A DNA stretch of 64,000 nucleotides from Flaccisagitta enflata (GCA_965153355.1 OZ231127.1:5270001-5334000); one strand, 5' to 3'. Numbered from the stretch's first letter, positions 45,540-59,613 are shown. Translations and numbers: made by a program. The notes: generated from the letters alone by a model not told the origin.

Positions 45540-46009
45540 ATCAGGATGCAGTCGGGTGTGTCAATATGCAAAAGGTTTTTTGATGAGACTATCGACTTCA
45601 GACAGTACAAGGTAATGAATTTTAAGATCTTTACCGTTTTTATTTTGTCAAATTCCATTTATCTTCCATTTTTTCAGAACCTGTTTCTAGACGCTAATTT
45701 GTATACTGCTGTGTTGATGATTTTTTTTGTATCATTGCTTGTGTATTTAATCAAATTTAAACCCGTGAATATTTTGGTGCTAATACTAGTTGAAACAAGG
45801 TAAATGCTGTTTATTTATCACTAAAATTGTAAAAAGAGACAATAGTAAACATTTTCTTTAGAAATTATGAGTCTTATTTTCACCAAAACTGGATGCAGAT
45901 GTTGGAAATATATATATTTTTTACAATTTTTACTTGCGCTAAAAAAACAGAAGATGAATGAAATTTGACAAAATAAAAATAGTAAAAGCCTTAGAATTTT
46001 TTTGTTTAC
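45540..46009. other. Intron, no feature recognised
   Basis: AT-rich. GCATATTGACACACCCGA near 46050 also occurs on the other strand near 45560, a short inverted similarity across the intron. Confidence 0.4.
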
Positions 46010-46846
<837 letters not shown>

Positions 46847-47054
46847 CTGATATAAAGGAGCAAGAGGAGCATATAGTTTTAGATATAGTTGACTCAATTT
46901 CCTCTCAAATTGATACTTAAAGAGAACCATTATGCATTGTACTGATATAGGTTTACCTCGCTCTCGTCGTTAATTGATGAATCCCATATGTAATTATAAA
47001 TTGACAAATACGGAACCATGCAAAGAATAAGTTTTGCATAGTTGCGCCACTTAC

Positions 47055-47206
47055 CTTTGACTTCATGTTGATTCTGAGTGCTTGAAGGACATTGCACGAA
47101 GAAGGAGAGCAGTCGGTCTTAAACGGAGCGTCCAGGTGAGGAATTTCATAACCGTCAAGTTCAGCATCCAAAGGAGGATCGTCGTCGATTTCGCTTACCA
47201 CCTCAC
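47055..47206 (-). CDS. Host-gene exon, acidic
   Basis: A 152-nt exon between ctgtttctcatattgtag and tcaaag/gtaagt reads EVVSEIDDDPPLDAELDGYE and IPHLDAPFKTDCSPSSCNVL, then ALRINMKSK. The region around its acceptor is copied several times in the upstream intron (48.05-48.2 and 50.96-51.12 kb). It ends in phase 0, whereas the exon at 46846 needs phase 1, so a further exon may lie between. Confidence 0.7.
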
Positions 47207-47397
47207 CTACAATATGAGAAACAGACAATGTGATGTAAAGGCGGCTAATCGCCGACCGGAAAAAAGTCGTCAATGGGAGTTTCTTTTTTCAGTGCATGAT
47301 CCTTTGTGAGTGCATCTCATGTTGTCTGGTTGACTGCCTGTGTGTTTTTGTTATTCAATCTACACTTGTCTTTCCTTTCTCTCAGTCTTCCTCTGTC

Positions 47398-48009
<612 letters not shown>

Positions 48010-48051
48010 AAATGCGCAAGCTAGCGTCATAAAACTTGGAGTCAATTTGCG

Positions 48052-48208
48052 TAACACCGCTTACCACCTCACCTAATACAGGAGAAAAAGACAATGTCAT
48101 ACTATATACTTTGTCGCTTACCACCTCAACTATAGTGTGAGAAACAGACAATGTCATACAATGTCGCTTACCACCTGACCTAATACAGGAGGAAAATACA
48201 ATGTCATA
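48052..48208 (-). repeat. Three tandem copies of an acceptor-8 nt-donor splice unit
   Basis: On the minus strand each copy reads a pyrimidine-rich tract ending TAG, then GTGAGGTG (or TTGAGGTG, GTCAGGTG), then GTAAGCG. Flanks ACATTGTCTGTTTCTCA match the acceptor region of the true exon at 47206. Units are spaced about 50-60 bp. Confidence 0.75.
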
Positions 48209-48228
48209 GTCCAGCCGTGTAGATTATG

Positions 48229-48252
48229 GAGTAGCGGGTAGCGCCGCTACTC
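48229..48252. repeat. Short palindrome GAGTAGCGG/CCGCTACTC
   Basis: Nine-bp stem with a 6-nt loop. A near-copy in opposite orientation lies at 61826-61849, and both are part of a longer shared 30-bp word. Confidence 0.6.
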
Positions 48253-48389
48253 GGCAAGACAGAGGCCTTGTCGGCAGCTTTCAGTCAGGAAGAAGAGGTA
48301 CGAGAAGAAAGGAGAGAGAAAAGAGAGAAAAGAAGAAAGAAGGAGAAGATAGAAAGGAAGAAAAGTAAGATTGCTCACTTTTATGCATA

Positions 48390-48530
48390 AACAAGGCAGG
48401 ATTCAAGGTAGGACAGTCGCAGCCAGTTGGGCAGAGGCCGCGATGTAAAAAACGTGCGCAGTCCAGAATGTGAGGGTCGGACGGATGGACTGACGGACCA
48501 ACTGACACGGCAAGGTGTAGTGTCAGATCG
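48390..48530 (-). repeat. Degenerate hairpin-ended element
   Basis: AACAAGGCAGGATTCAAGG, CAGTTGGGCAGAGGCCGCGA, GGACGGATGGACTGACGGAC, no intact stem. Confidence 0.55.
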
Positions 48531-48817
48531 AAATTTCCCAAAAATTCTTCTAACAAACTCAAAAGTTAACAAAATTTTACCACAGATTACCAAACTCACC
48601 AGATTTTAACAATTTGTTAACAAAGTTCCCAAACCGATATCAGACTTAAAACAAAATCACAGATACTTTCTCATTGTTCAGGTCCCTGAAGAAACCTGCC
48701 AAGGTAGTAGCTCCCATGCGGCTACCAGCCTGTCCATCAAACTGGTTGAGCTTATGACACACCTTAACTTGTTGAAACATAAGCTGGAATTGGAATCTTG
48801 GGACTGATGCACTGGTG

Positions 48818-50420
48818 CTAACTCGGGCTTTTTGAAATTCGCTATTTTGCCCCTAAAAATTGCTAGAATTTGCTAGGTTTTTTTCCAAATTAGCTAGAAA
48901 GTCGCTAGGTTTTCCTTTGCTTACCTGATAACCTTTGATAAAAAAACGGTCCATAAAGCAAGTGTAAAATGCTGTTGAACAAGTAAACTGCTCCTAAACA
49001 TAATTGAATATGATTCAATACCTTCATTTTGAATAATTATTCAGTATTCCTTGCCAGTTAACCAAACAAGGCCGGATACATGGCTACCCCAGTTGCGTGC
49101 AGGTGGGAAGGAGCAGTGCGGGAGAAGGTCACTAAAGCATTTGGGCAGGAGCCATAGGTTCACTATATACAAGGCCAATACCAGTTGCGGATGGGTGGGC
49201 AGGGGCAGATACGCGCGTTTTCCCACTTTTCAACTCATGCTGATGGACGGACAGACCAACGGACGGACCGACAGACCAACGGACGGACAAAGCCCCTTAT
49301 AGAGTTGCGTGTCCGCAACTAAAAAGCTCAAACGCCAAGAAAGGAGGGGATCGACCGACCGACCAACACAGTGGGGTGTAGAGTCGCGTAGCACTTGACT
49401 AAAATGTTATGGAAAGTGGAACAATATCCCTCTCTATACCCAAACTGAAATAAACGGAAGAGGGCTTTGGGTTATATCGTATTCAATTCAAAGCATTGAT
49501 GTTATTTTCAGTTATTGTTAGTTGTCACAGTTTCCCTGCTTATTCAAGAAAGCTATAACCAAAAGCTTATTGAAAAATAATTTTTAATTTCTTTTTTGTT
49601 TTTCCTTAAAGAGAACATAGAGATTAAATATTAGTACAACTAAAGAATAAGAAAACTAGAAATGGTTACAGCTAATATGTTTTTTGATTAGCATTAATTT
49701 TCAAACTCATAAAGTCGTCTCATTATGTAAGGATACAAATCATACAATCAGTTAAACTCACGTCAACAATGTTCACTGTTGGAAGGTTAACTTAGGGCAG
49801 TTTTAAATGGCGTGGGCAATCTCAGATACCCTCATGTTCCTAATTCAAGCAAGCTCTCTCTCTGCGCTTGGGTGAGCATCTGGTAAGCGGTCCGCACGTC
49901 TGGGCGCCGGCGAGCTCTGGTGCTAACTCAGGATTTTTGAAATTTTAATAAAAATAGAAAAAAATATAAGCTAAGGTCTTGATTTTTCATAAGCACATTA
50001 TTCCCTCAGGGGCTTTAGTTTTCATTGGGTCCTAGACTTTTCCTTTTTTTTTTCCTTTTTTTTTCTTTTTTTACTTTTTTTCTTTCTTTTTTTTTCTTCT
50101 TTTTTTTCCATTTTTCCTTGTTCCTTTTCCCCCTTTTCGGGAAATGCTGATACCTTTTTCCCGTCGGGAATCATCAATTTTTCCATACAAGATAGGAGAA
50201 AGCCTAAAATTCGATAAATATATAGCAAAAATAGAGAGAATTAGCTGAAATTTGCTGAAATTTGCAAGAATTAACTAGATAAGCTAGGGGTTTTGAAAAA
50301 AATTGCTAGATAATTCGCTAGGAGCTAGATGAGAAATTCTTGTCGCTAAGAGGTCCCAAAATTCGCTAAAAATAGCGATAAAATCGCTAGATTAGCAGCA
50401 AAGGCCTGGTGAGATTTCTC
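48818..50420. repeat. GGTGCTAACTC-GCTAG repeat family (two copies)
   Basis: CTGGTGCTAACTCGGGCTTT at about 48818 and CTGGTGCTAACTCAGGATTT at about 49918 each lead into GCTAGAAT/TTCGCTAG-rich tracts (48835-48935 and 50220-50410). The DNA between them holds other repeats. No gene seen. Confidence 0.4.
49068..49402 (-). repeat. Cluster of hairpin-ended elements
   Basis: A partial copy (49068-49140), a nearly full copy (49170-49325, stem AGTTGCG-tgtc-CGCAACT at 49303-49320) and a short fragment (49348-49402, stem AGTCGCG/TTGACT), all in the same orientation, as at 11.4-11.8 kb. Confidence 0.75.
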
Positions 50421-50715
50421 AAGAGCTTTTTGAGCTACATGAATTTTTTTTGCGGTAAGCTACATTTAACACAAAACAATGTTTATTTCTTTAAAATGTG
50501 CAGGTCTTGTTTGTTTTTATCTATATAAAAGTAGAATTTAGTTTAAGTTATGATTTTAACTCAAACTGACCAAATGACAAATCAACCTAATTGCAATGGA
50601 GCAGTTATAAAGGGTCTGCAATATGCAAATGACATCTTTACTTTAATAGCTATTGTTCCTTTGTCATTTCTCCTTTTCCTTCTTTTCACTTTCACATTAA
50701 AAACGATCCAATTAG

Positions 50716-50872
<157 letters not shown>

Positions 50873-50961
50873 AGGCATATAATCAAATGTCGACAGATAT
50901 CATTGAAAATTAAGTGCTACTCGGCAGGATGGAAAAATATACACGCCTGTGTCATACAATG

Positions 50962-51118
50962 TCGCTTAACACCTCAACTATAGTGTGAGAAACAGACAAT
51001 GTCAAACAATGTCGCTTACCACCTCACCTACGATACGAGAAACAAGGATGAAACAAGGATAAAACGATGTCATACAATATCCCTTACCACCTCAACTACG
51101 AAATGAGACAATGCGATA
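50962..51118 (-). repeat. Three more copies of the splice-like unit
   Basis: Minus-strand copies with CACTATAG/TTGAGGTG/TTAAGCG, GTATCGTAG/GTGAGGTG/GTAAGCG and a degraded one with TTGAGGTGGTAAGGG. Same origin as the block at 48052. Confidence 0.7.
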
Positions 51119-51238
51119 TCATCCAGTGTGCTTCACGGCATAAGGAATTGACTTTGTCACACCAGATGTAATTGATGTTGACGGCAGAAGAATAATTTTC
51201 TCCCCTATCTCTATATTTCTGTCTGTCCGTCTGTCTGT

Positions 51239-51399
51239 CTATCTGTCTCTGTCATCCAGATCGACGCTTTCGGCGACGTCATTTTCCATGACGCCGCTCG
51301 CGGAATCGACGCAGCCACTTCCGGTCACAACCCCTGACGCGGCGTCATCTCGCTTCTCGTGAGACTCAGTGTGTTGAGTAGAAGTAGTTTCGCTACGCC
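51239..51399 (-). CDS. Probable host-gene exon
   Basis: Follows a (CT)n pyrimidine tract and acceptor ccgtcacacacag. Entered with 2 nt, it reads RSETTSTQHTESHEKRDDAA and SGVVTGSGCVDSASGVMEND, then VAESVDLDDRDR and a stop. Composition matches the other Ser/Asp-rich exons. I found no clear donor, so the 3' boundary is uncertain. Confidence 0.45.
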
Positions 51400-51502
51400 C
51401 TGTGTGTGACGGAGAGAGAGAGAGAGAGAGAGATGATGATGATATTGTACTACACCACGAGACAAAATTCATGTCTAAGGGCGGCGACGTCAAATATTTC
51501 TT

Positions 51503-51763
51503 TCATTGCAATGATTGGGTGTTTTCTTTTTCTTTCGATTTTTGATTTTTGATGGAATGTGGTGGACGTGTCTTGAAAAGATTGCTTCTGCTTGGTTCTT
51601 GAAAATCTTCCTGCAATTCAGGTTCTTGGCGTTTAGCTTCATGTTCATGACTGGTGGGCTGTATTCTTCCTCGAAATTTGTCATTAGAAGTTGTTGCAAC
51701 GGCGAATTGATCATTTCCTCCACCGTTGAAGAAACCTTTCAGTTGCTCAGGCCTTGGCGTTAG
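51503..51763 (-). CDS. Possible host-gene exon
   Basis: Minus-strand frame LKGFFNGGGNDQFAVATTSN, then DKFRGRIQPTSHEHEAKRQE and PELQEDFQEPSRSNLFKTRP, with a stop at 51503. Coding-like composition, but splice sites were not resolved and a second frame is also open. Confidence 0.3.
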   Translation of the reverse strand, partial: LTPRPEQLKGFFNGGGNDQFAVATTSNDKFRGRIQPTSHEHEAKRQEPELQEDFQEPSRSNLFKTRPPHSIKNQKSKEKENTQSLQ

Positions 51764-51864
51764 TTCCACGTCTCTCGCTTACTGCTCGTGATTAACGGCT
51801 CTCCTGAACCCCCGCATGAAGCTACCCCAACTCAGAGATGGACCCAGATGCATTGGGCTACACG

Positions 51865-51865
51865 T

Positions 51866-51922
<57 letters not shown>
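51865..51922. repeat. (GA)n microsatellite
   Basis: About 58 bp of GA. Confidence 0.9.
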
Positions 51923-51925
<3 letters not shown>

Positions 51926-52140
51926 GATTGAATTTTATACACAAAAGTTTTAACAACTAATGGTAGACGTTCAGATTGCAATATTTCAAATTTCAATGCT
52001 TCTGATCGTAGATGCCGCGGGTCATCCTGATCCGAAAGGACATCCAGTAGAGTAAGTAAGCGTAACAACGGGAAAGTAAGTAACTCAAAGCTTTGTTTCT
52101 TCCTCGAACATAGTAGTCGGGGATATTCATGCATTACCAT

Positions 52141-53431
<1,291 letters not shown>

Positions 53432-53498
53432 GAGGGGATATTAAAATTATCAACACGCATTCAAAACACTTGTACAACAAATCTGCAAATTTTCAAAC

Positions 53499-53669
53499 CT
53501 GTGATTGTCGAGAGAGTCTGTGGACTTTTTTGTCTTCTTCAATGTCCTCGTCGGAACTGTTGAAGGTCTCGACTTTGATGGGCGGCGGTTTTTGTCGACG
53601 AACGACTGCAGTCACGACGGAAGCAGACGCGGAACTCGCCGTCAACGGGGGCAGGGGAGGAGACATGAT
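53499..53669 (-). CDS. Host-gene exon, possible start exon
   Basis: A 171-nt phase 0-0 exon between gattttcttggatag and tcacag/gtttga. It reads IMSPPLPPLTASSASASVVT, then AVVRRQKPPPIKVETFNSSD and EDIEEDKKVHRLSRQSQ. The ATG two codons in could be an alternative translation start. Pro/Ser-rich then acidic. Function unknown. Confidence 0.6.
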
Positions 53670-53863
53670 CTATCCAAGAAAATCAAAACGATAGGGCAGG
53701 GCCAGTAAACAAAACGAACCGAAAGCCAGCTTAACCAGACATTCCAACGTAACCCAAAATAATGGGCTCTTGTAACCCTAGATTCTAAAAATTTCAAATT
53801 TCACACCTCAAGATTCGATTTCAAGTATGCTGTAACTTTTCAACTTCAACTATGCTCTCTTAC

Positions 53864-53937
53864 CCTGGGTCCATGGATGACGATGTCCTTGAGGTCTTCG
53901 ACGGGATCATTCGGGCTTGTTGGCGACTCGATGCAAC
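53864..53937 (-). CDS. Short host-gene exon
   Basis: A 74-nt exon between attttttgggttcag and cccagg/gtaaga. Entered with 2 nt it reads CIESPTSPNDPVEDLKDIVI plus HGPR and leaves phase 0 for the next exon at 53669. Confidence 0.6.
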
Positions 53938-54084
53938 CTGAACCCAAAAAATAGACAATCATGACTTTATGTCTTTGGAGCTCACACTCACAGGGCATAT
54001 GATCATGAATAAAACGAAAATAACGGAGCAAATATTCAGGGGATTATTGATTAATTCATTCAATTATTGTTTGGTTGATGCATT

Positions 54085-54243
54085 CATTCATCCTTTCATT
54101 CATTCATTCATTCATTCATTCATTCATTCATTCATTCATTCATTCATTCATTCATTCTTTCATTTATTCATTCATTCATTCACTCATCCATTCATATTCA
54201 TTCATTCGTTCATTCATTCATTCATTCATTCATTCATTCATTC
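54085..54243. repeat. (ATTC)n microsatellite
   Basis: About 160 bp of CATT units. Confidence 0.95.
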
Positions 54244-54253
54244 CGCTACTCAC

Positions 54254-54534
54254 CATTCTCCTCGCTTTCCATGGATTTCCCATCTCCTTCTTGTCTGATT
54301 CCTCTCCTAATTTCCATTTCAGATTTTCCGTTGATTTATTTGGTAACGAAGATTCCTCCAAAAATTCGACTTCTTTCGGCTGCTCTTTTGTCTGCGGTGA
54401 GTCTTCGGCGGTGATTACGTCGGGATCCGCTACTCTTTGAATGGCGCTAGTAGCGTGTTGCTCAACCCAAATCCCCGTAGAGCTTTTCTCGTTTACCGTA
54501 GGTGGCGGTAAAGCTGCTGATGGAGGCTCAACCA
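54254..54534 (-). CDS. Host-gene exon
   Basis: A 281-nt exon after a (CT)n tract and acceptor cacgcatttacag. It reads VEPPSAALPPPTVNEKSSTG and IWVEQHATSAIQRVADPDVI, then EDSPQTKEQPKEVEFLEESS, ending PWKARRM at donor gtgagtag. Ordinary composition with no known domain. Its phase does not join directly to the exon at 55213, so a missing exon is likely. Confidence 0.65.
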
Positions 54535-54553
54535 CTGTAAATGCGTGTGTGTG

Positions 54554-54557
<4 letters not shown>

Positions 54558-54636
<79 letters not shown>
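54558..54636. repeat. (GA)n microsatellite
   Basis: Reads as a (CT)n polypyrimidine tract upstream of the exon at 54534 on the minus strand. Confidence 0.95.
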
Positions 54637-54640
<4 letters not shown>

Positions 54641-54642
54641 TT

Positions 54643-54727
54643 TTAAGTCACGTGCACGCGACTCAACAACCCGCTTTGTCCGTCCGTCCGTCCGTCGGTC
54701 CGTCCGTCCGTCACACTTTACTTTTTT
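54643..54727 (+). repeat. Hairpin-ended element, left part
   Basis: Stem AAGTCACG-tgca-CGCGACT, CAACAACCCGCTTTGTCC, then a (GTCC)n array. It is interrupted by the foldback element that follows. Confidence 0.7.
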
Positions 54728-54732
54728 GGGCA

Positions 54733-55107
54733 GCGGCCCCAAAGGGTCGATGTCCTGTAGAACACAGGGGGGGGGGATTTCGAGACATCCGTTGACCATC
54801 GAGGCCTCAAATTGGCCCTTCCAGACCTCAATTAAGCTCTCCAGGCTTCAAATCAGCCCTCTTGGCTTCAAATCAGCCCCCCCCCTGCCTTAAATCTACC
54901 CTGCAGACCTCAAATCTGCCCTCCAGACCTTCAATCTGCTCTCCAAACCTAAAATTTGCTCTCCAAGCCTTAATCATGCCCTCCAGCCCTCAAATATGCC
55001 TTCAGTGGCCTAAATCAGCCATCTAGAGCCCCCTCCAGACAGACGGTAGGACGGACGTCTCGAAATTCCCCCCTGTGTTCTACAGGACATCGGCCCTTTG
55101 GACCCCC
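54733..55107. repeat. Foldback element with internal 20-bp minisatellite
   Basis: Arms of about 45-50 bp: AAAGGGTCGATGTCCTGTAG on the left, CTACAGGACATCGGCCCTTT on the right, each continuing into GAACACAGGGGG and CGAGAC. The interior is about 14 degenerate units near CTCCAGACCTCAAATCTGCC. Similar in plan to 24500-24790. Confidence 0.75.
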
Positions 55108-55212
55108 CCCCTCGCCGACCCTACTATGAAGTGTATATCGGTAAAATCGCACCATTGTTATTCCTTTCAACATGCAACACAATTATCAGTTACCTAAGTA
55201 GCTAAGTTTTAC

Positions 55213-55414
55213 CTTTGAGATGGCTTTGCTTTTGACTGGTTCTATTGGCCAAAGCGGCATCAAGAAAGTCGCCGCTTTTTCCGGTGTCGCTGCTCTTAGT
55301 TCCGAAACCGGCGTCGACGCAGACGATGACGCGGCGCCAAATTTGGAATCGGCGGCGCCACTTCCGCCGAAAATCCCTCCTGGGTCGCGGGACACTGACC
55401 CCCGTTTTCCGGCA
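55213..55414 (-). CDS. Most upstream host-gene exon found
   Basis: A 202-nt exon between ctcgatgcattcag and tctcaaag/gtaaaa. It reads AGKRGSVSRDPGGIFGGSGA, ADSKFGAASSSASTPVSELR and AATPEKAATFLMPLWPIEPV, then KSKAISK. Gly/Ala/Ser-rich with a short hydrophobic patch. Function unknown. Confidence 0.6.
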
Positions 55415-55594
55415 CTGAATGCATCGAGATGGAAAGAAGATTGTTAAATTTTGACAATGGTGTAAGTTACAACCTGTAACCAATGGGAACATATGAGTTG
55501 CGATTGGGCTGCTGCGCGCGTGGTCGATGAATTATGAATAATTGTTTTGTTAAAAGACATTTTCGTGCCAAGACAGCAAGCCAGGAATTTTCCA

Positions 55595-55675
55595 CTGGTG
55601 CGTTACAGACTAACTACATAACCGACTAACCGACCGACAACGCCTTTTGTGGAGGTGCGCTTACGCGTCTAAAAA
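55595..55675 (-). repeat. Hairpin-ended element fragment
   Basis: CGACTAACCGACCGACAACGC, then stem AGGTGCG-ctta-CGCGTCT, which pairs only with two G-T pairs, then AAAAATG. Confidence 0.6.
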
Positions 55676-55799
55676 TGACAAGTAAGTGAAGTAACATCCA
55701 AAAATGACAAGTAACAACATCGAAAAATGACAAATAACAACACATCTAAAAATGACCTGCTGGTGGTCTGGTGGCATCTGAAGCACTATGAAGGTGAAT

Positions 55800-56117
<318 letters not shown>

Positions 56118-56252
56118 GTGCTCAATGAAATGAAATTCCAGGCCTGGATTAATGAATTTCCCCACCAGGTGTGTTAGGGGGGCGCACAATGAAATAAGAT
56201 ACTAGGCCTGGATTAATGGATTTCCTTACCTTTTCGCCCAATTTGACAAGTA

Positions 56253-56425
56253 ACACAAGTTCGGGGGGAAAAAGGGAAGCTTTTCTTTCATATCAATTTT
56301 TTTTATTTTTGAGCTTAAGGTCCTGCCTTTCTATGTAACATAAGTTCGGGGGGAAAAAGGGAAGCTTTTCTTCCATATCAATTTTTTTTATTTTTGAGCT
56401 TAAGGTCCTGCCTTTCTATGTAACA
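56253..56425. repeat. Two tandem 86-bp units
   Basis: Both units run from AAGTTCGGGGGGAAAAAGGG to CCTGCCTTTCTATGTAACA and differ by about one base. A shorter two-fold repeat (AGGCCTGGATTAATG) lies just before, at 56140-56230. Confidence 0.85.
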
Positions 56426-56650
56426 GTCGTTCTGGCTGTCACAAAACCGAATCAAAAGAAAAAGATGAATTAAAATATCATAAACATGAGAAATTTTAAT
56501 GATTGGATAGGAAATGTAATTAGAATTGTAAAAGCTGAATTAAAAAAATTTCATCTTTGCTTACAGTTTCACTTTGCTTTGCTTCAGTAAAGATTGCGTT
56601 CGCAATAAGCGGTCCCTAAAATGTATATGAATGCTAACGGTTGCAAAAGA

Positions 56651-57231
56651 AACAAGGCCAACACCTATAAGTCGCGTGCGAGACTTAATAATTACTTAAT
56701 TACATAACCACATAACTAAAATGACTTTCATTGAATTTAATTGATATAAGATGACTTAAAATGATTTAAAATGACTTAATACGACCTGAAATGACTTAAA
56801 ATGACTTAAATTGACTTGAATTGACCAAAAATGTCTAAAATGACCCAGTGACTAAAATGACTTGAATTGACTTAAATTGACTTAAAATGACTTAAAATGA
56901 CTTTAAATGACTCTAAATAACTTTAAATGACTTAAATTGACCTAGAATGACTCAAATTGAACTTAACTGACTTAAATTGACCTAAAATCACTAAAATGCT
57001 GAAAATTATTAAAATAACTCAAATGACTTAAATTGACCTAAACTGACTTTAAATGACCCAAAATGACTTAAACTGATCTAATTTGACTTTAAATGACCTA
57101 ATTTACTTAAAATGAGTTAGTAGGAATAAAACGGATAAAAAAAGTAAAGTGTGACCGACCAACCAACCGACCGACCAACCGACCGACGGACAAAGCGGGG
57201 TGTAGAGTCGCGTAGCACGCGACTAAAAACG
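56651..57231 (-). repeat. Complete hairpin-ended element with decamers (reference copy)
   Basis: One end: AACAAGGCCAACACCTATAAG leading to stem AAGTCGCG-tg-CGAGACTT (56669-56686). Middle: AAATGACTTA decamers (about 56715-57120). Other end: a GACC/GGAC array, GTGTAGAGTCGCGTAGCACG and stem AGTCGCG-tagca-CGCGACT (57206-57224), then AAAAAC. It is the compact relative of the 2-kb copy at 33751. Confidence 0.8.
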
Positions 57232-57239
57232 GAACAAAA

Positions 57240-58195
57240 TATCATTCATGATTTTGTACTCTTCCAATGAGAAAAAAATAGGAAAATCCATGACCGTTTG
57301 AAAGCTCTGTGAAAGATTTTTTTGAATGAGACCTTGCTGGTTGTCCCCGCTTTATTCGTTTAGAAATAACACAAGAATAAAGAAAAGGTGGTCACAAGTG
57401 TAAGAGTTGAAGTGGAAGAAGCTGCAGCTCTTTGCTGATTCATAAAAAAGGCCCATAAAAAACTTATATGAGTTTTTTTTTCTTGAGTGATTTTAAAGAT
57501 TTTCGAATTTTCTTTAAATCTAGACCACACAGCGCAATCTGTAGTGATAATAATGCCCCGAGGAATTCCCCGGGAATTCCCCCGTTACAATTATTCATAA
57601 GTGAACCGGGCATAGTCTAAAAATGTCAGAGTTTGATCCTAAGAGATTTCCCTGAGGAATCCCCCATTTAGACTAACTTATTTTCTTCATTTCTCAATGC
57701 TGATTCTTGTGTATATGGCAGAAATCAACCTGAAAAAAAAACACTGGAAAAAGGGTTTATTGATTTTTGACGAAGCATTTTCGATTAAGAAAAACTAAAC
57801 TTAACGGGGCATATGCCCTGTTAAGTCCCCGTTTAGTCCCTGAATCATTTTTTTCACTAACTTTTAACGGGGCATATAACCGGGCACATCCAAACTTAAC
57901 TTTTTTCAGCGGGGACATCGGGGCTTTTACCCGGGGCATTAGTGTCACCTTTTTGTACTACAGATTGCGCTGTGGACCAACCCCAGATTTGTATCTCAAA
58001 CGGTTTAAGAGCTAGAGCTTGTCAAAGTTAACAATGTTTTTCCCAAAACCTTTTCATCAAATCTAACCCAATATTGAATGGGCAATTTATGTATTTACTC
58101 ATTCTTTTGTCATTTCTAAACGAAAAAAGCTAGAATGACCAGCAATGTCGCAGTTGAAAGATCTTTTGCAAAGGTTTTGAATGGTCATTTTCTGT
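57240..58195. repeat. Inverted pair of the CTCAAACGGTTTA repeat
   Basis: The left half (57270-57400) carries TTATTCGTTTAGAAATAACA, the reverse of TCATTTCTAAACGAAAAAAG in the right half (about 58100). The halves are diverged. A MITE interrupts the right half at 57528. Confidence 0.55.
57528..57974. mobile_element. 447-bp TIR element with GACCA duplication
   Basis: TIRs CACAGCGCAATCTGTAGT (57528-57545) and ACTACAGATTGCGCTGTG (57957-57974), flanked on both sides by GACCA. The uninterrupted form TAGACCAATCCCAAATCTG is present at 8343, so the insertion and a 5-bp duplication are seen directly. The interior has TTAACGGGGCATA repeats and no transposase. Confidence 0.85.
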
Positions 58196-58199
58196 GGTT

Positions 58200-58724
58200 T
58201 AGGCCTTCTGTTTGGCAAAAATTAGCAAAATAATTTGTTCCGTTTTTCTTTTGCTACCGTTAGGCTATTCTTTTAAAGAGGGGCAATTAGATCAAAATTG
58301 GAAAATTTGTCATACAAACTAGATACAATTTAAAGAAGATTAGACAAGCAGAGGTTGGTAATTGACGTGGAAACTCACACCGGAACACAATGGTGGAGTA
58401 TATGCAAGCATTTTCGAAACTCATTAATTCTAGCACAGTACATATGTGATCGGGAAAAAAGTCGAAGTCAGTCTTCGACTTTTTGACATATGCGAGAGAA
58501 ACAAAGTTTTCATTTTCTTATTAGGAAGTTGAGCATCTCATCCGGCTGATTGGTCCCTCAAACGAAACTGATAGGGTAAGTAAATTTGATAATTATTTTT
58601 TATTTGGCGCTAAGCAGAATGCTCTACGACAAATAATTTTTGCGCTATGATTTTTCAAAGATTTATTTACGAAAAATTCAAATGGAATTTTTTTAAAATT
58701 TTTTTATCTTGTATAGGATCAATA
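58200..58724. other. No gene seen
   Basis: AT-rich DNA. A local palindrome GTCGAAGTCAGTCTTCGAC occurs near 58462-58480. Confidence 0.5.
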
Positions 58725-59155
58725 GAGGATTGTATTTATGTTAACTTGAGCATGCAAATAAAAAGAAAATGTTAATAAGCTCAGCTGCTCATCTGTGAGG
58801 GCGTTTTTGAGCATTATAGCTCATTTAGCTTATTTAGCTCAGTCTATTCATTCTGATTTCAAATATAAAAAATGAATAAATATTCCCATACTTGTTTAAG
58901 CAAGCAAATAAAGAAAACATGTCAGTCAGCAGACCTGCTTATCTGTGAGGGTGTTTTTAAGTATTTTAGCTCATTTAGCTCATTTAGCTTGCTCTTTTTC
59001 TCTGATTCAAGATAGGTTAAAAAAATTTGTTTTGTTTTAAGCATGCAAGTACAAAAAAACATGTCAGTGAATAAAGCTGGTTGTTTGGTTGAATTATTTT
59101 GATTATTTTAGCTCATCTAGCTCATTTGGCTCCGTTCTATTTCTCTCTGATTTTC
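58725..59155. repeat. Three tandem units of about 130 bp
   Basis: Each unit has a GCATGCAA or GCAAGCAA start, AAGAAAA..TGTCAGT, CTGTGAGGGYGTTTT, TTTAGCTCATTTAGCT and a TTCTCTCTGATTT end. Units are diverged. Confidence 0.75.
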
Positions 59156-59526
59156 AGTGCAATTAATACATACAATTGCTTTTGATTTAAACTAACAAAG
59201 AAAAAAATTTCAATGACTGAAGAAAAAAGCATAGTGAAAATTGACCAATGCTTACGACTTTTTTCCTCACGGCGACAGCCGCCAATACTGGTATTTCCAA
59301 TAATTTGGTGAAAAAAAACTGAAGCATGTTATTTATGGAACACATATTCCTAGTAGACCAAAAGAGATGAGGTTTTATCTATAACAACCAAAAAATTTTG
59401 CAATATTTCAATCAAAATTGTTTATGTATCCATAAGATATCTAGACATTGGGTGCGTTTCTACTCAAACCAGAGTCGCAGGTTTTGAAATTCGCTTTTTT
59501 ACCACCCTCATCCTGAAAAAAAATAT

Positions 59527-59613
59527 TGGTCTCTGGTAGGGATTTAACCCATGTTCAAAAGCAATGTGTGTCAGGCTTGAAGTCAACGTCCTGATCACCT
59601 GCGCCACTGACAC
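59527..59613 (-). other. tRNA-like sequence, left arm
   Basis: Minus-strand AGTGGCGCAGGTGATCAGGA looks like an A-box/D-arm and GGGTTAAATCCCT like a T-arm/B-box, with a long region between as in Ser/Leu-type tRNAs. Acceptor pairing is poor, so a working tRNA is unlikely. Confidence 0.45.
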
